IMG/VR virus record: IMGVR_UViG_3300009126_000656
Span: 1 to 38,925 of that record
Reading direction: 5' to 3' (one strand)
DNA from: a virus
DNA: 38,925 nt
Both the position numbers and the translations under genes were made by a program. The notes beneath the pieces are model-generated. The model was not told the DNA's origin, did not search any database, and worked only from the letters and a program-made list of their open reading frames with translations. This document shows positions 28,456-35,694 of the stretch, in pieces. Numbering within the stretch: position 1 is the stretch's first letter; every line of letters begins with the position of its first letter.

Positions 28456-28464
28456 GTGTATAAA
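28456..28464 (+). promoter_or_regulatory. Late-promoter-like motif GTGTATAAA
   Basis: 5 nt before the ATG at 28470; one base longer than the other GTGTAA motifs. Confidence 0.35.
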
Positions 28465-28469
28465 GAAGT

Positions 28470-28727
28470 ATGGAAAAGGAGTGGTTAATGAAAAAACATA
28501 TCGAACGAATCCAAGCAGATATTGATGGTCGTGATGACGACAGTATTTGGGACCAAGAACTCAACAAGATAGATCGCAAGAATATTTGCTCGCTCCACGA
28601 GGCGCGTGTCCCCTTATATAGTGATCATGGGCCCGCTTTACCAGAAATAGAAATGAACGAATTCTCAGACTTAAAGGATGGAAAATGCCCTCACTGTAAA
28701 TGTTTACCTTGTATTTGTGGTTCTTAG
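28470..28727 (+). CDS. Small protein with Cys-rich tail, 85 aa
   Basis: Start ATG28470 or ATG28488. The N-terminal two thirds are polar; the last 13 residues (CPHCKCLPCICGS) hold five Cys with CxxC and CxC spacing, a likely metal site. It is the first of three Cys-rich proteins in a row. Confidence 0.6.
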   Translation: MEKEWLMKKHIERIQADIDGRDDDSIWDQELNKIDRKNICSLHEARVPLYSDHGPALPEIEMNEFSDLKDGKCPHCKCLPCICGS

Positions 28728-28728
28728 G

Positions 28729-28736
28729 GTGTAAGG
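28729..28736 (+). promoter_or_regulatory. Late-promoter-like motif GTGTAAGG
   Basis: Directly after the stop codon of the previous gene and 8 nt before ATG28745. Confidence 0.3.
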
Positions 28737-28744
28737 TATATCGT

Positions 28745-28894
28745 ATGAAAAAATTTATTATACTTTGTAGTGCACTATTTGTAATCGGTTGTAACTGGGG
28801 AAATTCCGGATGTTGTGACTGTGTCTGTGGCGCAGATTGCTGTTCATCCGACAAATGCCCCGTAGCCGATTGCAATTGCATGTGCAATAAATAA
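28745..28894 (+). CDS. Cys-rich lipoprotein, metallothionein-like
   Basis: A 49-residue protein with a lipoprotein signal (MKKFIILCSALFVIGC; lipobox cysteine 16) and a mature part of 33 residues with 10 more cysteines, several as CC and CxC. Such density is typical of metal-binding peptides, but placement on a lipoprotein is unusual. Disulfide bonding is the alternative if it faces the periplasm. ATG28745 is chosen because the signal starts there. Confidence 0.6.
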   Translation: MKKFIILCSALFVIGCNWGNSGCCDCVCGADCCSSDKCPVADCNCMCNK

Positions 28895-28899
28895 TCGTC

Positions 28900-29103
28900 A
28901 TGGGTACTTGGAGTTCAGGGCTAGGCAAGTTTCGGAAGAAAGATCCCGAGCACGGGTGGTTATGGAAAAAAATTCGTAATTGGTGGTGCAACGTCGGCCT
29001 ATGTAATATGGAGTCCTGCTCTAATGATATCCACAAAAAGTCAGATATCCCCAGCGATTGTGGGGATCCTGATTGTGTCTGCAAATGTGGTAAAAAGAAA
29101 TAG
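28900..29103 (+). CDS. Small Cys-rich protein, 67 aa
   Basis: A basic/Trp-rich N-terminus (WLWKKIRNWW) and a C-terminus with CGDPDCVCKCGKKK. Nine codons in total encode Cys or lie in Cys spacings like those of the two preceding proteins. No family. Last plus-strand gene before the inverted island. Confidence 0.55.
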   Translation: MGTWSSGLGKFRKKDPEHGWLWKKIRNWWCNVGLCNMESCSNDIHKKSDIPSDCGDPDCVCKCGKKK

Positions 29104-29105
29104 GG

Positions 29106-29924
29106 TTACCTCTTTACAGATATCCCTTTCAAGGATTGTCCTGCTGCGATGGGTGTTTTATAAAATTTATAACCCCAATATTCCCTGAGTCCTTCAACGA
29201 CAAGAGCAAAGCCGCTGTCGCTTGGAAGAAACATTTTAGCCCTGCAAGCAAAAACGAAATCTTCGTCCGGGCTAAATCCAGACCTGATATCAATATTGTA
29301 CCCAGATGCTTCAAAAAAGCTTTTTACAATACTTACATACTCCTCACTCTCCGAGTTTTTGCCGCATTCTTTAAGTTCCTCTATCTTTTCGCGCTCAGCC
29401 TTGTAGATATGTTCAGAGCTCCCCGTCATCAAAATTATTTTAGATATGTTTAATTTTTCCAAAGGCAGGCTCTCGTAAAAAAAAAGAGTCATCGTTTTCG
29501 AGGGGTAGCGCTGCGTATCTATCCGGCCGCGACATGATTCATTCCAGTGAACCCCACTGAGAATTTGTTTCGCAGACACATCAGAGTTATCGATGATATC
29601 ACCTATCCTAAGGTGGATAACTAGCTCGTCATCTTTTGGTTTTGAAATCTCTGGAAATTCGTTTATTATTTCAGTTAAACTTTCGAAGTTTATTCCATTT
29701 TTGGGAGGAATGGCTGGCCCTTCCAACCAACCTGATTCAGAAAGTTCCCCTTCTTTTTTTAAATACTTGCAGGCGATCGAGTCTGGCCAAGTTTTGCAGA
29801 GAAATACACCGCCGTATTCAGGGCATGCCCTTATATTCTGGAAGCGAATTATATCGCCCAATCTATAGCCCTTGGGCCTGTTCTCGTCTCGCGACCAAGG
29901 GGGGACTGCAGAGCCTTCATTCAT
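29106..29924 (-). CDS. Possible fucosyltransferase-like glycosyltransferase
   Basis: A 272-residue protein on the minus strand. The block LVIHLRIGDII (about 101-111) resembles the HxRxGD donor-binding motif of GT11/GT23-type fucosyltransferases, and FACRAKMFLPSDSGFALVVEGL near the C-terminus resembles their terminal Ser-rich donor motif. The middle has KIILMTGSSEHI. The match is moderate and another nucleotide-sugar enzyme is possible. It is the last gene of a four-gene minus-strand island. Confidence 0.5.
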   Translation of the reverse strand: MNEGSAVPPWSRDENRPKGYRLGDIIRFQNIRACPEYGGVFLCKTWPDSIACKYLKKEGELSESGWLEGPAIPPKNGINFESLTEIINEFPEISKPKDDELVIHLRIGDIIDNSDVSAKQILSGVHWNESCRGRIDTQRYPSKTMTLFFYESLPLEKLNISKIILMTGSSEHIYKAEREKIEELKECGKNSESEEYVSIVKSFFEASGYNIDIRSGFSPDEDFVFACRAKMFLPSDSGFALVVEGLREYWGYKFYKTPIAAGQSLKGISVKR

Positions 29925-30030
29925 GAGTGCCGTTCTCTTGTTCCCTGCACCAATCTAAATATCTCTCCCAACCATCTTGCTCTAAGCACCAGTATTCAAT
30001 ATCTTGTTTTTCAGCTTCTTCTTGGGTCAT
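29917..30030 (-). CDS. Small acidic peptide, 37 aa
   Basis: Minus-strand reading frame overlapping the glycosyltransferase-like gene by 8 nt and the next upstream gene by 20 nt. The product is acidic with several Trp residues (YWCLEQDGWERYLDWC). Overlap on both sides supports it; function unknown. Confidence 0.4.
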   Translation of the reverse strand: MTQEEAEKQDIEYWCLEQDGWERYLDWCREQENGTHE

Positions 30031-30199
30031 CTTTCAAGCTTTCTTTTTCCATTAGAAATTTGTAAACATCATAAGCGTCTTTATTAATTTTTTGAGCTTG
30101 ATCTGAAATTGAAGAATCTTTGTGATAACAAAGACCGACGCTATTTGCTCCTATGCTATGAAGTAAATCCATTGCCTGCTTTGTATTTGAAATTTTCAT
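30011..30199 (-). CDS. Small hypothetical protein, 62 aa
   Basis: Preceded on its strand by a strong Shine-Dalgarno (AAGGAGG about 8 nt before the ATG), unusual in this window, and by GTGTAATTT. The product is polar and helical. No family. Confidence 0.55.
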   Translation of the reverse strand: MKISNTKQAMDLLHSIGANSVGLCYHKDSSISDQAQKINKDAYDVYKFLMEKESLKDDPRRS

Positions 30200-30220
30200 A
30201 AGGCCCTTCCTCCTTATGCG

Positions 30221-30229
30221 AAATTACAC
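30221..30229 (-). promoter_or_regulatory. Late-promoter-like motif GTGTAATTT
   Basis: On the minus strand, about 21 nt before the ATG at 30199, with the ribosome binding site between. Confidence 0.45.
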
Positions 30230-30601
30230 TCATTTACCCCTGTAAAGAGTTTTTCTTTTAGACTCCGTCTTTCTCCAACCGCATTCTGTATAAAGAAATT
30301 TACTTACAGCATTGCCAAATTTATTTACTTGATTTTCTGTTGCCTCCCAAAAGAAGGCGTGAGCAAATTCATGAATAATAGTATTTAATTCATTTCTCTT
30401 CGTTAAATATGGATTTATATGAATTTTGGGTTTTTCCTCCGAAGGGTCTGTGCAGAACCCGTCTGCGTCACCAAAATGCTTTTTATCTGGTTTTCTAAAA
30501 AGCACCTCATACTGAACCCCCTCTGCATTCGAAAAGGTAAAATATCTAGTTTTGCCAGCCTTTTTTTTTGTGGTCTTTTTCGAGCTAGCTTTCTTTGGCA
30601 T
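30230..30601 (-). CDS. Small zinc metallopeptidase-like protein
   Basis: A 123-residue protein with a basic N-terminus (Lys-rich, residues 2-15) and a metalloprotease motif HEFAH (77-81) in a hydrophobic helix (LNTIIHEFAHAFFWEATE), followed by a second helix with KFGNAVSKFLYTECGWR. SprT-like and phage-encoded HExxH proteins have this form. The substrate is unknown. Confidence 0.7.
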   Translation of the reverse strand: MPKKASSKKTTKKKAGKTRYFTFSNAEGVQYEVLFRKPDKKHFGDADGFCTDPSEEKPKIHINPYLTKRNELNTIIHEFAHAFFWEATENQVNKFGNAVSKFLYTECGWRKTESKRKTLYRGK

Positions 30602-30606
30602 ATATA

Positions 30607-30615
30607 TAATTACAT
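30607..30615 (-). promoter_or_regulatory. Late-promoter-like motif ATGTAATTA
   Basis: On the minus strand, 5 nt before the metallopeptidase start codon. Confidence 0.35.
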
Positions 30616-30664
30616 CTATAGTCGGTTGTTTTCCATAAAATTTTGTAGATTTTTGGTTTTTTTA

Positions 30665-30674
30665 CTGTATAATT
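30665..30674 (+). promoter_or_regulatory. Possible late promoter CTGTATAATT
   Basis: Includes a TATAAT 7 nt before ATG30681 but no -35 hexamer 17 bp upstream. It may be a late promoter of the gp55 type. Confidence 0.4.
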
Positions 30675-30680
30675 CTAAGT

Positions 30681-31127
30681 ATGAAACTTTATTGTACAAA
30701 ATGTGGGGGTCCGACGGTATATACGTCTGAAAAGCCAAAATTTTGTTCCGGCTGTGGGACTCCTTTTGGTAGTGCGATTGCGACGCGAGCGCGAAAGAAG
30801 CCTGTCAAGAAGTCTTTGCCGGAGCCTGATGAATACGAAGAAGACGATTTAGAGGAGGACGCAGAGTTCGTTATGGATAATTTAGAAAGTTTAGAAGTAG
30901 AAATTGACACCTTCCAAGAGAGGGGTGTTAAATTCGGAGAAGCCTTAGGCGCACACTCAGGTCAGAACGTAGGAGAATTAAATAGGGAAGCCGACCCCTT
31001 ATCGATAGCCTCGGAAGAAGAATTCGTAAAACAGTTTAAAAAGGAAGCAGGTACGATAAATAAACCCGAACGACCCAAAAAGAAGAAGAATCAAAGAAAC
31101 AGAAACAACGGTAAGTCTAAAACTTAG
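30681..31127 (+). CDS. Zinc-ribbon protein next to late sigma factor
   Basis: A 148-residue protein with an N-terminal zinc ribbon (Cys5, Cys8, Cys22, Cys25 in CTKCG and CSGCG), a long acidic linker (EEDDLEEDAE) and a Lys/Arg/Asn-rich tail. It starts the run leading to terminase and may help late transcription or packaging by position; no firm function. Confidence 0.65.
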   Translation: MKLYCTKCGGPTVYTSEKPKFCSGCGTPFGSAIATRARKKPVKKSLPEPDEYEEDDLEEDAEFVMDNLESLEVEIDTFQERGVKFGEALGAHSGQNVGELNREADPLSIASEEEFVKQFKKEAGTINKPERPKKKKNQRNRNNGKSKT

Positions 31128-31135
31128 TTTAGATA

Positions 31136-31828
31136 ATGCCAAGAAAAAAGAAATTAAAATTTGAAGATTGCATAGACCAGATAAACACAGAGATAGCAAA
31201 AAGGAGAAACAAATGGAATTTGACAGCTTTAAGTTGGATGGATTTTCAAGATGTTTCTCAAATATTACGTATACATATCCATAAGAAGTGGGATATGTAC
31301 GACCAAAGCAAACCTCTTGGCCCTTGGGTTAATAGGATAATATCTAATCAGATCAAAAATTTGATAAGAAACAATTATGGTAATTTTGCCAGACCTTGTT
31401 TAAAGTGTGCGGCGGCGGAAGGAATCAATCTGTGCTCTATCTACGGAAAGCAGGATAATAGTTGTCCCTTATATAAGCATTGGTTTTTAAATAAAAAAAA
31501 TGCTCATGACGCTAAATTACCTTTACCCTTAGAGAACCATACTCAAGAAGTACATAACCAACCTAATGACTATTTAGACATAGAGCACGCCGCAAAAAAA
31601 CTACATAAGGCTGTGGCAAAAATTTTAAAGCCCGTAGAGCTTACGGTGTATAAGTATCTTTATGTTGAAAATTTAGATGAAGAAGCTGTAGCTAAAAAAA
31701 TGGGATATAAAACAAGCGAAAAAAATCGAAGCCCGGGATATAAACAGATCAAGAATATAAAGAAAAGTATTATTAATAAAGTTAAAAAACTTCTTGAAAA
31801 AGGTGACGTAGATATCTTTCATGAATGA
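31136..31828 (+). CDS. Late sigma factor (T4 gp55-like)
   Basis: A 230-residue sigma-70-family protein. Region 2 is clear at about residues 33-80 (MDFQDVSQILRIHIHKKWDMY, then PLGPWVNRIISNQIKNLIRN). Next comes a Cys cluster (Cys88, 91, 100, 110), perhaps binding zinc, and a C-terminal helical segment ending in a basic stretch. This layout matches phage late sigma factors, which with a sliding clamp direct structural-gene transcription. It lies just before terminase and overlaps the next gene. Confidence 0.75.
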   Translation: MPRKKKLKFEDCIDQINTEIAKRRNKWNLTALSWMDFQDVSQILRIHIHKKWDMYDQSKPLGPWVNRIISNQIKNLIRNNYGNFARPCLKCAAAEGINLCSIYGKQDNSCPLYKHWFLNKKNAHDAKLPLPLENHTQEVHNQPNDYLDIEHAAKKLHKAVAKILKPVELTVYKYLYVENLDEEAVAKKMGYKTSEKNRSPGYKQIKNIKKSIINKVKKLLEKGDVDIFHE

Positions 31829-32912
31829 TATAAAGCTAACAGATGAGCAAAAGGAAAAAATTCTTGAAGAGTGGAATAGTAGGCCAGACAACCCACCTTC
31901 TTTGTTGGAATTGATTAGGGTCGCTTACCCTGATTCAGAATTCGACGGAAGAAGTAAGCAGGGAAGAACGGTGAAAGAATTTTTGGCTACTAGAAAACTT
32001 AAAGCTAGGGCTGCTCACGAATACCAACACAAAAGCAAAATAGAGCTTACAAGCGAGCACGAAGAGTTTATCAGGAATAACGCTGCCCTCATGACGGCAA
32101 ATGAAATTGCTAGGGTTATTTTTGCTAACCCAGAATTAATGCCCTTAAGCCAAGAGACTAGAACTGTTATAGATTACATAGGCACGCTAGAAAACATCAC
32201 ACCTTTCGAAACCCCCGAGGGTAGAGAGATTGTGGAAGAATACGTCCCGCCCAAGACTCAACACGCCGCAATTCTCAAAGTTAATAAGTACGTCTTGGAC
32301 GGTATAGATAAAAACAAAATAACTTCGAAAGACAAAAGTAGTGTTTCTGCATTAATTAGGTATCTTCATACTTATAGATTTTTGCATCAGATAAATACTT
32401 ACGACCACGAGGGAAATCGGGAGTTGTTTGAGTCGAGTTTCGTAAGATATACCTGCGATAAACCAGACTTAACCCAAGAAGAGGTAGATCAATATATAGT
32501 GTTGTCTCAAGAAGTCGTTATCGCTTCATCGATTCAAACAAGAGTTAGTAGGCTTTCGGGCTTGCTAGACGGAGTAGCTGAAGATACAGAGGGTAGACGT
32601 ATATCTATGTCTTTGGTTGATGCAATCAATACAGCGCAAACGGAATATAACCAATGCGTAAATAGACAGCAGAAGCTTTTAGAAAGCCTTAAAGAAAAAA
32701 GAAGCGATAGGCTCAAGAAACAAATCAAAGAAAATGCCAGCATTCTCAATCTAGTTCAACTGTGGAAGGAGGAAGACAATAGAAAAAAATTGGTCAAGCT
32801 CGCGGAACTGAGAAAGAAAACCGTTAAAGATGAAATCGAAAAACTTTCCACTATAGATGAAGTTAAAGCTAGAATAATGGGCATTACCGAGGGAGAAGTA
32901 TCTGATGGTTAG
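31821..32912 (+). CDS. Hypothetical protein, possible small terminase
   Basis: A 363-residue helical protein without a clear motif. The N-terminus (DEQKEKILEEWNSRP ... LLELIRVAYP) could hold a helix-turn-helix, and long charged helices fill the C-terminal 100 residues. Position two genes before the large terminase suggests the DNA-recognition (small) subunit, but sequence evidence is lacking. It overlaps neighbours by 8 nt on each side. Confidence 0.5.
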   Translation: MNDIKLTDEQKEKILEEWNSRPDNPPSLLELIRVAYPDSEFDGRSKQGRTVKEFLATRKLKARAAHEYQHKSKIELTSEHEEFIRNNAALMTANEIARVIFANPELMPLSQETRTVIDYIGTLENITPFETPEGREIVEEYVPPKTQHAAILKVNKYVLDGIDKNKITSKDKSSVSALIRYLHTYRFLHQINTYDHEGNRELFESSFVRYTCDKPDLTQEEVDQYIVLSQEVVIASSIQTRVSRLSGLLDGVAEDTEGRRISMSLVDAINTAQTEYNQCVNRQQKLLESLKEKRSDRLKKQIKENASILNLVQLWKEEDNRKKLVKLAELRKKTVKDEIEKLSTIDEVKARIMGITEGEVSDG

Positions 32913-33852
32913 GTGTGTTATATGTGAGAAAGAATTCGACAGCGATAGGAGTTTACACGCCCACTTAAAAGCTCACAAACTCCGAATGGCAGAGTATTAC
33001 CAGACCTATCTCCCTAGGACAGACAAGCACGACGGAAAAATAATAAAATTTAAAAATAAAGAGCACTATTTAAGCGCTGATTTCAATAATAAAAGAAATT
33101 TAAAATCATGGCTAGATAAAGCTCCAGAAAAGGAGGCTAAAGAATATTGCATTAGGCTTCTCAAGAATAGGAAGCAAAAGAAACAATTAGTATATACCCC
33201 CTGTCAGGTAGAGCTACGCTCCATAATGAGCCCACCGATTCAACACTATAATCAATTGTTTTCTAATTACTATGAGCTTTGCGAGAATCTAGGGTTTAAG
33301 AATAAGTATTGTAATATAAGCGAAATTATTTCTGGCACCGAATATGACGACAATTATAAGATATACATAGATACTAGAGAGCAGAAGCCCCTGAGGTTTA
33401 AGAGGCCCGTAGAAATTAAAAAATTAGACTTTGGGGATTACGCTTTTAGCGATAGTGAGGCAACCTGTAATTGCAATATAGAAAGAAAATCTTTGCCGGA
33501 TTTCATAGGAACCTTAAGCGGTGGGTACGAAAGGTTTATAAGAGAGATCGAGAGATGCGGTGAGGAAAATGGAAATATGGTTATCTTAGTTGAGTCTAAA
33601 TTTTCCAATGCATTGTATTTTAATAAACTGATGAAAGCTGGAACAAGAAACAGAGTCTACTCGAAAGTCAGGGTTACTCCTGATTATATTTTTCACAGAG
33701 TTAGGGCTCTTTCTCAGGCCTATCCTTTTGTTCAGTTTTTGTTTGTAGAAGGTAGGAAAGAGGCTACGAGAATCATAGATAAAATTTTTACAACAGGATG
33801 CGCCCACAAGAGGGCTGATTTGCAATTGCTTTATGATTTAGGAAAATTTTAA
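32905..33852 (+). CDS. C2H2 zinc finger plus ERCC4-type nuclease
   Basis: A 315-residue nuclease. Residues 4-24 form a C2H2 finger (CVICEKEFDSDRSLHAHLKAH). The ERCC4/XPF-type core starts with IYIDTREQKPL (about 153-163), then LDFGDYAF (174-181) and the catalytic IERKSLPDF (192-200), i.e. the GDxx...ERKxxxD signature, followed by SGGYERFIREIERC. It would cut branched or flap DNA, for example recombination intermediates before packaging. It sits between the possible small and the large terminase and ends one base before the latter starts. Confidence 0.85.
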   Translation: MVRCVICEKEFDSDRSLHAHLKAHKLRMAEYYQTYLPRTDKHDGKIIKFKNKEHYLSADFNNKRNLKSWLDKAPEKEAKEYCIRLLKNRKQKKQLVYTPCQVELRSIMSPPIQHYNQLFSNYYELCENLGFKNKYCNISEIISGTEYDDNYKIYIDTREQKPLRFKRPVEIKKLDFGDYAFSDSEATCNCNIERKSLPDFIGTLSGGYERFIREIERCGEENGNMVILVESKFSNALYFNKLMKAGTRNRVYSKVRVTPDYIFHRVRALSQAYPFVQFLFVEGRKEATRIIDKIFTTGCAHKRADLQLLYDLGKF

Positions 33853-35666
33853 TGTGGCACGCTCCAGAAAAATATGAGAGAAATTTAGACTCTGTAAACG
33901 AGGAGATTCTAAAGCTTAAGGGGAGCCTCTCTGATAGGGAGGCTAAAATAAGCTTGGCTAAATTCCTGAGAGCTAATCTAGGGATAACAGTGGAGTTGTT
34001 GTCCGGCATTAAACTCGCGCCTTTTCAAGAGATCACCCTGAAAGGTATGATGAATAGAAACTTCTCAATGTGCGTATGGGGTCGTGGTTGTGGTAAGACT
34101 TTTATTGCTTCGGTCTTTTGTTTCCTTCAATGCATATTTGAGCCGGGCACGAAGATATTAGTTGCAGGGCCCACGTTTCGTACTGCTCGTTTTATTTTTA
34201 ATAATCTAGAGAAGATGGTCGAATCTAAAGGGGCCGAATTGCTCGGCCAAGCTTTCGGTTTAAAATCGAAACGGAACGATCAATATGAATGGCAAATTAA
34301 CGGGGGGACAATCACAGCGATCCCACTCAACGGAGAAAAAATTCGTGGTTTCCGTGCGAACGTGCTCGTCCTCGACGAGTACCTTCTTTTGCCCGAGGAT
34401 TTGATACAGACGGTTTTAATGCCCTTTCTGGTGGCACCACAAGACATGAAAGAAAGAATCGAAATAAGGGAAATAGAGGACAAATTAATACAAGAGGGGT
34501 CAATGAAAGAAGAGGACAGAATGGTCTTCTCAAACGACTCTAAAATGGTAGCCTTATCTTCTGCTTCTTATACTTTCGAAAACCTATATAAAACATACAA
34601 AGAATGGACGGGAAAAATTTACGAGGAAGAGCTTGGTTCAGCAAAATATTTCATATCTCAGATGGGTTACGAATCTTTACCTGATCATATGATAGATCAT
34701 ACGATTATTGAGGAAGCCCAAGAGGGTGGACAAAGTTATTCTTCATTTAGGCGCGAGTATTGTGCGGAGTTCACTGACGGAAGCGACTCTTACTTTAGCG
34801 CGAGAAAGATGCATGAATGTACAATTCCAGATGGGGAGTCTCCTACTACCAAAATTAATGGGGACAAAGAGAAAAAATATATAATCGGAATTGACCCGAG
34901 TTTTTCTAATAGTCCAAGTTCTGACTTTTTTGCTATTTCGGTTATTGAATTAAATGACGAAACCAAACAGGGCACGCTTGTTCACTCCTATGCTCTGGCG
35001 GGCGGAGACCTGAAAGACCATATTAAATATTTTTCTTACGTGAATAAGAGCTTTAACATCGAAATGGTGGTAATTGATAATGCTGGTTTTCAATTTATAG
35101 ATAGCTGTAATGAGTCACCCTTATTCGGCGACAAAATGACCTTCATAGACTTCGATAGCGACAAGGAGGGTGAAGACTATGATAAGGAGTTAAAACTCGC
35201 CAGAAGGCAATATAACAAGCAAAGCGGGGCTATTGTATACAAGCAGGTATTCTCTAGTAATTGGATAAGAAAAGCTAACGAGCATTTACAGGCCTGTATC
35301 GATCATAAGCAAATCTGGTTTGCTTCTAGAGCATCCGCGCATAAAGATGCCATCAATAGAATAGTAAACCAACGACTTCATTTGAAACTGCCCGCAGGGG
35401 ACACGGTGCTCGATCTAGTAGAGGAGCAAGATAATCTAATACATCAAACAAAGAAGCAATGCGCCCTCATCGAGGTGAAAAGCACCGCCCGGGGAACTCA
35501 GACCTTCGACCTACCGCTTCACCTGAAAAGGAGTACCTCCTCCTCTAGAGCAAGAAGGGATAATTATACCGCTTTATTACTTGGAAATTGGGCGGTAAAG
35601 TGCTATTATGATATGATGGACGTAAAACTAGAGTCCGCAGAGACTTTTACGCCCAGACTTATCTAA
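33852..35666 (+). CDS. terL: Terminase large subunit
   Basis: A 604-residue packaging motor. The ATPase has Walker A WGRGCGKTF (76-84), the adenine-motif-like FRTARFIF, and Walker B VLVLDEYLLL (171-180). The RNase H-type nuclease begins at IIGIDPS (344-350, metal-binding Asp348), with VVIDNAG and a later acidic residue near HKDAINRIV. Length and order are those of T4-type large terminases. Portal follows. Confidence 0.93.
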   Translation: MWHAPEKYERNLDSVNEEILKLKGSLSDREAKISLAKFLRANLGITVELLSGIKLAPFQEITLKGMMNRNFSMCVWGRGCGKTFIASVFCFLQCIFEPGTKILVAGPTFRTARFIFNNLEKMVESKGAELLGQAFGLKSKRNDQYEWQINGGTITAIPLNGEKIRGFRANVLVLDEYLLLPEDLIQTVLMPFLVAPQDMKERIEIREIEDKLIQEGSMKEEDRMVFSNDSKMVALSSASYTFENLYKTYKEWTGKIYEEELGSAKYFISQMGYESLPDHMIDHTIIEEAQEGGQSYSSFRREYCAEFTDGSDSYFSARKMHECTIPDGESPTTKINGDKEKKYIIGIDPSFSNSPSSDFFAISVIELNDETKQGTLVHSYALAGGDLKDHIKYFSYVNKSFNIEMVVIDNAGFQFIDSCNESPLFGDKMTFIDFDSDKEGEDYDKELKLARRQYNKQSGAIVYKQVFSSNWIRKANEHLQACIDHKQIWFASRASAHKDAINRIVNQRLHLKLPAGDTVLDLVEEQDNLIHQTKKQCALIEVKSTARGTQTFDLPLHLKRSTSSSRARRDNYTALLLGNWAVKCYYDMMDVKLESAETFTPRLI

Positions 35667-35671
35667 TTAAT

Positions 35672-35680
35672 GTGTAATTT
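35672..35680 (+). promoter_or_regulatory. Late-promoter-like motif GTGTAATTT
   Basis: In the short gap between terminase and portal, about 14 nt before the portal start; identical to the motif at 30221-30229 on the other strand. Confidence 0.45.
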
Positions 35681-35694
35681 TATGAAATTCTGTG

